DNA from: Akkermansia sp. N21116
Lineage (GTDB): Bacteria; Verrucomicrobiota; Verrucomicrobiia; Verrucomicrobiales; Akkermansiaceae
Assembly: GCF_029854705.2 (NCBI RefSeq)
Contig: NZ_CP139035.1
Span: forward strand, 2,294,001-2,358,000
Reading direction: 5' to 3'
DNA: 64,000 nt
The notes below the pieces were generated by a model. The model was not told the DNA's origin. It made no database searches and was given only the letters and a program-made list of their open reading frames with translations. A program made the translations under genes and the position numbers. Positions 53,684-62,700 of the stretch are shown here, one piece after another. Within the stretch, counting starts at the first letter, position 1, and the number at the start of each line of letters is the position of its first letter.

Positions 53684-55309
53684 ATGATCACCGTCAAAAA
53701 CTTTGCTCTTTTCTCTTGTTCCCTTTGCTGCCTGGTTTCCGGAGTCGAAGCTCTCGACATCGTTTCCATTCCTCAGCCGCGTTCCGTTACGGACGCTCCG
53801 GGGCAGTTCAATCTGTCATCGACGGCTACCATCGCCGCCGGCAAAGAGTTGCACAATGAACTCATTTTCCTGGGAACTGCTCTCAAAAAATTCGGCATGC
53901 AGGTCAAAACCGCGCCGGACACCTCCGCACGATTTGTTCTCAAGGTAGGAGACATCCCCGGCAAGGAAGCCTACAAACTAACTATTTCACCCAGGCAGGT
54001 CATCATCCGGGGAAGCGATCCGGCAGGTGTTTTTTACGGTATCCAGACCCTCCTGCAGCAAATGGAGGACGCCTCCGGCAAAGGTATAAAAAATCTGGAT
54101 TGCGGCATCGTTGAGGATTCTCCCCGCTACGGATGGCGAGGATTCATGCTGGATGAAGCACGCCATTTCTTCGGAAAGGAAAAAGTCCTTCAAATCCTGG
54201 ACAATATGGCGAAATACAAACTCAATAAATTCCACTGGCATCTCACCGACGAACCCGGCTGGCGCATGGAAATTAAAAAGTATCCCAAGCTTGCCACAGT
54301 AGGCGGCCAGGGATCCTGGAGCCGCCCCAATGACAAAAACGTCCGTTATTATACCCAGGCTGAAATTCGCGATATCATCAAGTATGCCGCCGACCGCCAC
54401 ATCGAAATCATTCCTGAAATCGACATGCCAGGACATGCCACTGCCGCTAACAAAGCCTACCCCGAATACTCCGGAGGCGGTACCAAGGACCACCCCGAGT
54501 ACACATTCAATCCCGGCAAGGAACAAACTTACTCCTACCTGACCGATATCCTGCAGGAAGTTGCTCACATCTTCCCTTCACCTTACATCCACCTCGGCGG
54601 TGATGAAGTCGCCTTCGCCAGTAAATCCTGGGACGATATCTCTGAAGTACAGCAACTCAAAGAGAAAGAAAAGCTCAAATCCAACAAGGATGTCGAACGC
54701 TACTTTGTCCATCGCATGACCGACAATCTCAATAAAAAAATCGGTAAAACCGCTATCGGTTGGGACGAAATGCTAGAAGTCCACGCTCCACAGGATCAAA
54801 CAATCCTCATGTGGTGGCGCCATGACCGGGTTCCGATCCTGAAGAAAGCCCTTGAGGCCGGTTATAGGACGATCCTCTCTCCGCGCCGTCCTTTGTATTT
54901 CGATTTTACCCAGCATCAATCCCACAAATGGGGACGCACATGGAACGGGTTCTGCCCTCTTCAGGACGTCTATGAATTCCCGGACAAAGGCCTGGAGCAG
55001 TGGAAAATCCCGTCCGATCAGCAAAAACTCATCATGGGTGTCCAGGCCAATGTCTGGACGGAACGCATTGACACGCCCAAGCGCCTCGACTTCATGATCT
55101 GGCCACGCCTCTGCGCCGTCGCGGAATCCGGATGGACTGCCCCGGAAGTGAAAAACTACGACAATTTCCGCAAACGCATGGAAAATGCCTACGCCTCGTT
55201 CGACAAGCAAGGTATCTATTACTTTGACGAACGCGACCCGTCCCGTACTCCGGAACCCGTCGGATGCAACAAGGATAACAAGGTCATACCCATGGATTTC
55301 CGGGACTGA
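53684..55309 (+). CDS. Secreted GH20 beta-N-acetylhexosaminidase
   Basis: A 541-residue exported enzyme removing terminal GlcNAc/GalNAc from host glycans by substrate-assisted catalysis. Signal peptide ending CLVSGVEA (about residue 23). A GH20b-like N-terminal domain (about 30-145) precedes the TIM barrel, with RGFMLDEARHFF, FHWHLTDEPGWR, PEIDMPGHA and the catalytic Asp307-Glu308 pair in HLGGDEV. The WSRPND and GVQANVWTE segments match the active-site aromatics. Fits mucin degradation. Confidence 0.95.
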   Translation: MITVKNFALFSCSLCCLVSGVEALDIVSIPQPRSVTDAPGQFNLSSTATIAAGKELHNELIFLGTALKKFGMQVKTAPDTSARFVLKVGDIPGKEAYKLTISPRQVIIRGSDPAGVFYGIQTLLQQMEDASGKGIKNLDCGIVEDSPRYGWRGFMLDEARHFFGKEKVLQILDNMAKYKLNKFHWHLTDEPGWRMEIKKYPKLATVGGQGSWSRPNDKNVRYYTQAEIRDIIKYAADRHIEIIPEIDMPGHATAANKAYPEYSGGGTKDHPEYTFNPGKEQTYSYLTDILQEVAHIFPSPYIHLGGDEVAFASKSWDDISEVQQLKEKEKLKSNKDVERYFVHRMTDNLNKKIGKTAIGWDEMLEVHAPQDQTILMWWRHDRVPILKKALEAGYRTILSPRRPLYFDFTQHQSHKWGRTWNGFCPLQDVYEFPDKGLEQWKIPSDQQKLIMGVQANVWTERIDTPKRLDFMIWPRLCAVAESGWTAPEVKNYDNFRKRMENAYASFDKQGIYYFDERDPSRTPEPVGCNKDNKVIPMDFRD

Positions 55310-55409
55310 TTTTCTCTCCCGTACAAGGTATTTCCGGGAACGTGCTAATTGCGTTCCCGGAAACCTCGGGTATTGCACCTCCGGAGTCCTGCTGATAATC
55401 TTGCCGAAG

Positions 55410-58238
55410 ATGAGTGATCCCGCCCCCAACCGATTGTTCCTGCTGGATGGCATGGCCCTGGCCTACCGCTCCCACTTTGCCTTTATCACCAATCCCATCC
55501 GGAATTCCAAGGGGCAAAACACGTCTGCTATCTTCGGATTTGCCAACACCCTTCTCTCCATACTCGACCAGGAAGCCCCTACCCACCTCGCCGCATGCTT
55601 TGATACGTCGGTTCCTACGGAACGCCATATCATCTATCCGGAATACAAGGCCAACCGGGAATCCATGCCGGAGGACCTCCGTGCCCAAATCCCGGAAATC
55701 ATCCGCATGCTGGAAGCTTTCCGTATCCCTATTCTCCGGATTGACGGTTACGAAGCGGATGACACCATCGGCACCCTCACCCGCATGGCGGATGAAACGG
55801 ACGGCTTTGCCTCCTACATGGTTTCGCAGGACAAAGATCTGGGCCAGCTCATTTCACCTTCATGTTTCCTCTGGCGTCCCGGCAAACGGGGAAATGAACA
55901 TGAAATCATCGATGTCCCCACTCTGCTTGAACATTGGAATATTAAGGAACCTTCCCAGGTCATCGACATCCTCGCCCTCATGGGAGATGCTTCCGACAAC
56001 ATCCCCGGCATCCCCGGCATCGGAGAAAAAACGGCCAAAACCCTCATTGAAGAATTCGGCTCTGTTGAAAACCTCCTTGCCCACACGGATCAACTCAAAG
56101 GCAAACGCCGGGAAAACGTCGAGGCCAATGCCGACAAAGCCATCCTCTCCAAAAAACTGGCCACCATCAACCGTCACGTACCGCTTTCCGTCGGACTGGA
56201 TGCCCTCGTTCGTCAAACTCCCGATGAGCCGGCTCTGCGCAACTTCCTTCAGGAATACGAACTCCGTACCATCCAGGCACGTCTCTTCGGCAAAAATCCC
56301 CCCCGCAACGCTCCCGCCAATCTTCCCCCAGACGACCTCTTTGCTCCGGTCCGTTCAGCTTCCGAGTCCCTCGACGATTCTGCGGGTCATCCCGTTACGG
56401 TACAGTCCGATGGGCAGCTCACGCTGTTCGAGGACCATCCTGTAAAAACCGTCAACGATATCCCCCACGACTACATCCTCATCAACACGGAGGAAGAACG
56501 CCTCCGCCTTGCCCGTCTCCTCGAACAGGCTCCCTCCTGGTGCTTCGACACGGAAACGACCGGATTGGATCCTCTGACGGATTCCCTGCTCGGTATCGCC
56601 TTCTGCATGGAACCCCACAAGGCATGGTATGTCTCTATTTCCGATCCATCCGATCTGGAACCCTTCCGTAGCGTCTTTGCCGGACCTGCGGAAAAAATCG
56701 GGCATAACCTTAAATTCGACATCAAAGTCATGCGGGCGGCCGGCATCAAGGTTGCGGGCCCCTTCTTCGACAGTATGCTGGCGCATGCCCTCGTCAACCC
56801 CGGACTGAAGCATGGCATGGATTCTCTCGCGGAAACCATGCTCTCCTACCAGACCATTAAACTTGCCGATATTGCCCCTCCCGGAGAAGGCAAGGGAGTG
56901 TTGGATACCGCCGCTGTCCCTGTCGAAACCATGGCTCGTTACTCCGCCGAAGATGCAGACATCACCTTCCAACTGGCTGGCCTCCTTCGTAAGGAAGTCC
57001 GTGAAAGCGGTATGGAACCTCTCTTTATGGAGATCGAAATGCCTCTCCTGCCTGTCCTTGCCGACATGGAATTCGAAGGAGTCCGCATCCTTCCCAAAGC
57101 CTTGGAAGACGCTTCCGATGCCATGACAGGCTACCTCGAAGATCTCATCCGAAAGGTCGAACAAGCGGCTGGGCACCCGCTCAACCTCAATTCCCCCAAA
57201 CAACTCGGAGAATTGCTCTTCGGAGAACTCAAATTGGTCGAAAAACCCAAGAAGACAAAAACCGGGCAATTCGTCACCGATGAAGAAACCCTCTCCACTC
57301 TGTCGCAAAAGCACGAAGTCGTTCGTGACATTCTCGCCTACCGTGAAGCAGCTAAACTCAAAGGTACCTATCTCGATGCCCTGCCCCGTTTCATTTCTCC
57401 GGCAGACGGACGCATCCACTCCCAGTTCCACCAATTGCTTACTGCTACCGGGCGTCTCGCCTCGCAGGATCCCAACCTGCAAAACATACCTGTTCGCTCC
57501 GATCAGGGTAAATTGATTCGTAAAGCATTCGTCCCGAGATCGGATGAATACCTCATCCTCTCCGCCGACTATTCCCAGATAGAACTGCGCATCATGGCGG
57601 CCCTCTCCGGAGACGAAGCCATGATCCATGCCTTCCGTGACAATCGCGACATCCACACCGAAACCGCCTCCCGCGTTTACGGAGTCGCCCGGGAAGACGT
57701 CACCTCGGACATGCGCCGGGCCGCCAAAATGGTCAATTTCGGAATCATCTACGGCATCTCGGCATTCGGGCTTTCCCAGCGACTTGGTTGTCCGCGCGCG
57801 GAAGCAGCCGCCCTCATCGAAAACTATTTCACCCAGTTCCCCGGAGTCAAAGCCTACATGGACACCTTGATCGAAAAAGCCACCCGCCTCGGCTATGCCG
57901 AGACACTGTGCGGCAGGAAGCGCATGCTCCCCGATCTCCAGTCCGCCAACAAAAATATCCGTTCTTCCGCCGAACGAACGGCCATCAATACCCCCATCCA
58001 GGGCACGGCGGCGGAAATGATCAAAATCGCTATGATCCGCGTCCATCGCCTGCTTGAACAAACCCGTTCCCGCTTGATTCTGCAGATTCATGACGAACTT
58101 CTGATCGATCTCCACAAGGAAGAGCAGGAATTGGTCTCTCCCATCGTAGAAACCATGCGGACTGCACTCGTCCTCCCGCATGGCGTCCCAGCCTCCGTAG
58201 AGGCCCAGACAGGAGCAAACTGGCTGGAAGCCCATTGA
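55410..58238 (+). CDS. polA: DNA polymerase I
   Basis: A 942-residue repair/Okazaki-processing polymerase. The 5'-3' exonuclease domain (about 1-300) has FLLDGMALAYRSHFAF and MGDASDNIPGIPGIGEKTA; the 3'-5' proofreading domain (about 365-560) is active-looking with CFDTETTGLDP and a later Asp in YSAEDADITFQL; the polymerase domain (about 570-942) has SADYSQIELRIMAALS (motif A), RRAAKMVNFGIIYGISAFGL (motif B) and LILQIHDELLID (motif C). ATG 55410 is the natural start; upstream codons are inside the GH20 3' region. Confidence 0.96.
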   Translation: MSDPAPNRLFLLDGMALAYRSHFAFITNPIRNSKGQNTSAIFGFANTLLSILDQEAPTHLAACFDTSVPTERHIIYPEYKANRESMPEDLRAQIPEIIRMLEAFRIPILRIDGYEADDTIGTLTRMADETDGFASYMVSQDKDLGQLISPSCFLWRPGKRGNEHEIIDVPTLLEHWNIKEPSQVIDILALMGDASDNIPGIPGIGEKTAKTLIEEFGSVENLLAHTDQLKGKRRENVEANADKAILSKKLATINRHVPLSVGLDALVRQTPDEPALRNFLQEYELRTIQARLFGKNPPRNAPANLPPDDLFAPVRSASESLDDSAGHPVTVQSDGQLTLFEDHPVKTVNDIPHDYILINTEEERLRLARLLEQAPSWCFDTETTGLDPLTDSLLGIAFCMEPHKAWYVSISDPSDLEPFRSVFAGPAEKIGHNLKFDIKVMRAAGIKVAGPFFDSMLAHALVNPGLKHGMDSLAETMLSYQTIKLADIAPPGEGKGVLDTAAVPVETMARYSAEDADITFQLAGLLRKEVRESGMEPLFMEIEMPLLPVLADMEFEGVRILPKALEDASDAMTGYLEDLIRKVEQAAGHPLNLNSPKQLGELLFGELKLVEKPKKTKTGQFVTDEETLSTLSQKHEVVRDILAYREAAKLKGTYLDALPRFISPADGRIHSQFHQLLTATGRLASQDPNLQNIPVRSDQGKLIRKAFVPRSDEYLILSADYSQIELRIMAALSGDEAMIHAFRDNRDIHTETASRVYGVAREDVTSDMRRAAKMVNFGIIYGISAFGLSQRLGCPRAEAAALIENYFTQFPGVKAYMDTLIEKATRLGYAETLCGRKRMLPDLQSANKNIRSSAERTAINTPIQGTAAEMIKIAMIRVHRLLEQTRSRLILQIHDELLIDLHKEEQELVSPIVETMRTALVLPHGVPASVEAQTGANWLEAH

Positions 58239-58266
58239 ATCCATATCTACCCTTCCCTCTCCCTTT

Positions 58267-58797
58267 ATGATCGAAATTATCAAACCCACCCCTTCCGACG
58301 CCGCCACCAAACGGATTCTCATCGAATGGTTCAAAGCCGCACGTCCCAAATGGAAACTACCGGCCGATATTTGCATCGGTACTTTCTTTACGGCCATGAC
58401 CATCTATTCGTTCATGCAGACTCCGGTTCCCTTCTTCACATGGCTGGCTCTGGGGGGAGCCTGCCTCTCTTTCCTTGCCGCATTCGCCTACGTTCCTTTC
58501 CTGGCAACCATGGCCCTCAATGCCAATAAAAAGCTTCCTTCTTATTTCAAGGAAAAAACCTACCGGTTTTATCCGACCCATCTTGAATATTCCTATGAAG
58601 GAGCCCAAACCGTCACCATTCCATTGGAAAAATTCACGGAAGTCCGCCTCACGGGAGACTTCGTTCTCTTCCTTATCGGTGACAAACTTGCCCTCTGGTT
58701 CTCCCAAAATGACGTAGGTCGCGGGGACTGGGATACCATCCTGCGTTTCCTCAACAACAATAACGTCGTCATCAAGGGAGAGCTCTCCCCCCGGTAA
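58267..58797 (+). CDS. YcxB-like two-helix membrane protein
   Basis: A 176-residue protein with two transmembrane helices (about 35-80) followed by a YcxB-like C-terminal domain (YRFYPTHLEYSYEGAQTVTIPLEKFTEVR, LFLIGDKLALWFSQNDV). Such small membrane proteins are widespread and of unknown function. It sits 28 bases after polA and 29 bases before the nitrilase-family gene, on the same strand. Confidence 0.7.
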   Translation: MIEIIKPTPSDAATKRILIEWFKAARPKWKLPADICIGTFFTAMTIYSFMQTPVPFFTWLALGGACLSFLAAFAYVPFLATMALNANKKLPSYFKEKTYRFYPTHLEYSYEGAQTVTIPLEKFTEVRLTGDFVLFLIGDKLALWFSQNDVGRGDWDTILRFLNNNNVVIKGELSPR

Positions 58798-58826
58798 TAT
58801 CCGGCTAGCCCTCCGTACCATTCTCC

Positions 58827-59645
58827 ATGTTGATCTGCTGCCTTGCCCCTCTCCCCGGTTCAGCGCCTTGCGATATTCGTTCCATGGCTGAATTCGTCGT
58901 TCGGGAAAGCCTCTCCGCTCATCAACACGGTGCATCCGTTATCCTTTGGCCGGAATACCTCTGGGCATTCTGTTCCGATGTCAATACTGCCACTCCCGCG
59001 TTACTCGAATCCCTCCTTTCTCCACTCAAGAAGGAAAAACTATTCGTCCTCGCGGGAACTTTGCAAATCGTTTGTTCCGAGGGAAAAGCTCCCTCCAATA
59101 CCGCCCTGATCCTCAGCCACGGCCAATGGTATCTGCAGGACAAGATCGCTCTGGCTCCCCGCGAAGCATCCATGACTTCCACACACGCCATCCGTCTTTT
59201 TACTATCAATGGATTGCGTATTGCCACCCTGATCTGTATGGACGTGGAAATGCCCGAATTGGGAACTCTGCTCAAACAGCAATCCGTCGATATCCTGCTC
59301 GTTCCCTTCTGCGTAGAAGACGAGGAAGGAATACGCCGTATTGCCGTTTGTGCGGAAGCCCGGTCCATCGAACTGGGATGCTACACTGCCATCTGCCCTC
59401 TCCTGGGTACTCCCCCCGGCAATAAGGCCGAAGCCATAGGCGACATCCAATTCTTCCATCCGGCGCAAAAGGCTTTCGCCAATGTTCCGCCTCCCGTCAT
59501 CGAACGTACCCAAATCCTCTTGACGGGAACTTGCCCGATCGATTCCAAAGCTCTGCGTCTTGCCCGGCGCAACTGGATGGAATCCACTCCTTCAACATCC
59601 TTCTGTTCAGGAATATCTGTAAAATCATCCGATTCGGAATCATGA
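58827..59645 (+). CDS. Nitrilase-family carbon-nitrogen hydrolase
   Basis: A 272-residue C-N hydrolase. The catalytic triad is intact: Glu43 in LWPEYLWAF, Lys106 in LQDKIALAP and Cys137 in LICMDVEMPELG. Members hydrolyse amides or nitriles, including omega-amidase, formamidase and N-carbamoyl hydrolase; the substrate cannot be called. A Ser/Thr-rich tail (about 250-272) lies after the fold. It ends just before a shared terminator. Confidence 0.85.
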   Translation: MLICCLAPLPGSAPCDIRSMAEFVVRESLSAHQHGASVILWPEYLWAFCSDVNTATPALLESLLSPLKKEKLFVLAGTLQIVCSEGKAPSNTALILSHGQWYLQDKIALAPREASMTSTHAIRLFTINGLRIATLICMDVEMPELGTLLKQQSVDILLVPFCVEDEEGIRRIAVCAEARSIELGCYTAICPLLGTPPGNKAEAIGDIQFFHPAQKAFANVPPPVIERTQILLTGTCPIDSKALRLARRNWMESTPSTSFCSGISVKSSDSES

Positions 59646-59647
59646 AA

Positions 59648-59685
59648 AAGGGCTGCCCCAGCCTCATTCCGGCGGGACAGCCCTT
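59648..59685. terminator. Bidirectional terminator between the nitrilase and autotransporter genes
   Basis: Stem AAGGGCTG / CAGCCCTT with further imperfect pairing, between convergent genes ending at 59645 (+) and 59722 (-). Confidence 0.7.
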
Positions 59686-59721
59686 CCACTCCCTGGGTGT
59701 TCCTATTGTATTGCGTCTACT

Positions 59722-62700
59722 TCAGAAGTTGTACCGGTAGCCGATGCTGCCGCTCGCCGATGTCATCCCGCTGCGGATGTCCGCCGTAGCATCCACGAAT
59801 ATCGTCCCCTGGTCGCCCGAGGGAAGGCTCAATCCTGCCCCGAACTGGAGCCCCGTCGTCCCTGCCTTATTCCCCTTCACTTTGCGGCTGAAGCCGGGAT
59901 TGGACAGGAATCCTACGTTGCCTTCGCTGCGCGTGTCACCCAGGTCCTGCGCCACCTGCACCCGGAGTTCCCCAAGCGATTCGCGGCCGAACACGTTCCC
60001 GCCGACGATCCCCATCAGGCGACCGCCCACGGACACCGTCGCCGATGTTCCTTCAAGACCGCTCACCCGGAGCCCCGCGTTGCCGGCCCCCGTCTCATCG
60101 TAATTGGCAACTTCGCTCCGCATCACGCTCACATTGACCAAGGGCTGGAAGATCGCATTGTTCTCCTCGTTCAAGGCAATGTCGTAGGTCGCTTCGTACA
60201 TCGCTCCATACGTAGAACCGCTCGTCGAGCCGTGTCCCGTGTAACTGCCTTCTCCGTAGTTGACGGAACGGTCGACCGTTCCGTCGCTCCAACCCGCCGT
60301 CACGATGAAGTTGTGACCCCATTTGCCCTTCTGGTACCGGGCGAACAGGTTCGCGTAGTAGATGTCCAGGTCGCCGCTCAAAGTGTCGGCTCCTTCAGAA
60401 GTCAGTTTGCCATAGCTCGCCGACATCGCCAGCCCCACCGTGAGCCTTTCGCTCAGGTTGGCATCCACACCGAAGGTTCCTCCCCACGTGTTGTACTTGA
60501 ACCCGGCAAAGTCCCCCGAATCAGCCAGACGATTGTATGTCCCCGTGGCTTGTACCCAGGCGTTCCACAGCGGCAGTTCGCCGTCGTAGTTGTACCCTTC
60601 GGGAAGTCCCATGGTCGTCATCCGGTTGCGCAGCAGGGTCTGCTGGTAACGGTAGTCCGCCTGCTGGGCCCCCAGAAGGCTCGTTACCGTGCTGCCGGCG
60701 GCGGCTGCCATCTTGTGACTGGCCGAGGAAGCATCGCCTGCCTTCACGTCGTCCATGATGGAGGAAAGGATCAGGTCGAGGTTGCTGCCGCTCTTCTGCA
60801 ATCCGGCGTTCCACAAAAGTTCGGCCCCGACTCTGGCTGTATCGCTCTGGGCATAGTCGAGCAGCTTGTTGTTGTCGCTATGGACCGGATTGGCAAGCAA
60901 CGTCTTTCCATCGGCTCCGACGAAAACGGTCGCCGTCGAGTAGAAGAGAGAAATACTCTTCTCAAGAGAAACCTTCCATTGATCCATGACCGTTCCGGCG
61001 GCAATCGCGTGATTGTCGGCAGTATCCAGAAAACCGTTGCCTGCCGACATGATCACAAGGTCTTCCAGGGGGAAATTCCAGCCTTCGGAATCATGGTTGA
61101 TTAAACTGAGATTCATCTCTCGGGACAGGGAAATAGTTCCCGTCGTGGTGAGGCCTCCCTTTTCGGATGGAATAACCATTCCGAATGTACTCCCCTGCCC
61201 GAATGAAGCGTTTCCTTCCAGTTTCAGCGTAACGGATGCCACAGCCAGTTCGGGATCGGTCGCCCCGAGAATCAAACTGCTCCCCGAACGAACAGTCAGT
61301 TCCCTCGCCGAAGTATCGGTCAACAGGGAAAGAACCGCCTTACTCCCTTCTACGGATCCCACCGTCATATTCTGGAAAGCCGCTCCGGCAGGATCGATAC
61401 TCAGGCCGCCTTCCCGAACATCAAGCTCAATAGAATTCTGATCCAAGAGACCTGTACTCCGGTCAAGATTCAGTAACTGAGTACCTTGCCCCAGTTTAAC
61501 AAGCGTTCCTTCACCGGACAATTTACCTTCGAAAACGGCATCTTCATCCGTATCGATCGTCACGGTAACACCTTCATTCAAAATCAGTCCCGACTGACGG
61601 GAACCGTTCATGCCGGCCAGTGACAAATCGGAACCGGCATCGATATACCAGCTCTTTCCCGTCTTAATGGCAATGCCTTGTTCAAGAACGGAGCCTTCCG
61701 AAAGAAGCAACGAACTTCCTTCTCCCATGACAATTGTCCCCGTCCCCTTCAAAGAGGCGGAATTACCCAGCTTGCTGGAATTGTCCGTTCCGGTCAGGAG
61801 AATCGTTCCTCCTTGCAGCGTTGCCGTCGTATTGCCGCTCATCACCAGATTGCCTGTTGCCAATTCACCTCCGATGTTCAGCTCTCCCTGATCCCGGACA
61901 ATAGTTTGGCCTCCTACTTCCGTCATCCTGCCGAGAGACAAATTGGACGTTCCCTCTACCACAAGATCGCCGGAAACCGACGAAACGCCGCCAATGGACA
62001 ACGCCCCCTGCTGGACAGTCAGATTGGAAGCACTTACATCCCCGGCGATATCCAGTGAGAATTCACCTGTTTTGACAATTGCGGCCGCCCCACTCATGCT
62101 TCCGGCATAATCCGTATCCATCACCGCATTCTTCAACTCAACGGTGACGGCCGAAGATGTCCCCGTATCGATCAAAGCTCCGGTGGCCCAGGTATCGCTC
62201 TTCAGTTCCTTGGCAACAAGTCTCTGACCGTCTTCGAGTTCCAGAGTAAGATGACCGTTGACAAAGAGTGAGGGATATGGCGACAACGTATCGGGAGTCC
62301 GGATAACTTTGTCATCGTCCTTTCCGACAATATAAGGATAATCAACATCTTTTCCCGAAATGGTAACGGTACCTCTATCAAGTCCCAGAAAGCGGTATCC
62401 GAGACTTTCCAGATAGGGATCGAAGGCAATGTCGCTATCCGTCACAGCTCCGGTAATGATACCATTGGTCAGCATAACGTAGTACTGGTCCACCTGGGTT
62501 GTCAGGAAGGATTCAATGGAGGAAACATTCAATGTCAACGCCCCCAGATTGAGCTCGCTGGAGGAATTATTGAATTTAACAATGGGAAGAGCCATCGGAT
62601 TTCCCTGCGTATACAGGTTGGCTTCTCCAAGCGTCAATGTTGCAGCATCAAGACTGATGCTCCCATCGACACCGGAAATGGAACCTCCGGCTTTCGTATT

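Noticed and set aside
56355-58403. A 682-codon minus-strand open frame opposite polA
   Set aside because: polA is unambiguous; the antisense frame is a by-product of its third-position bias.
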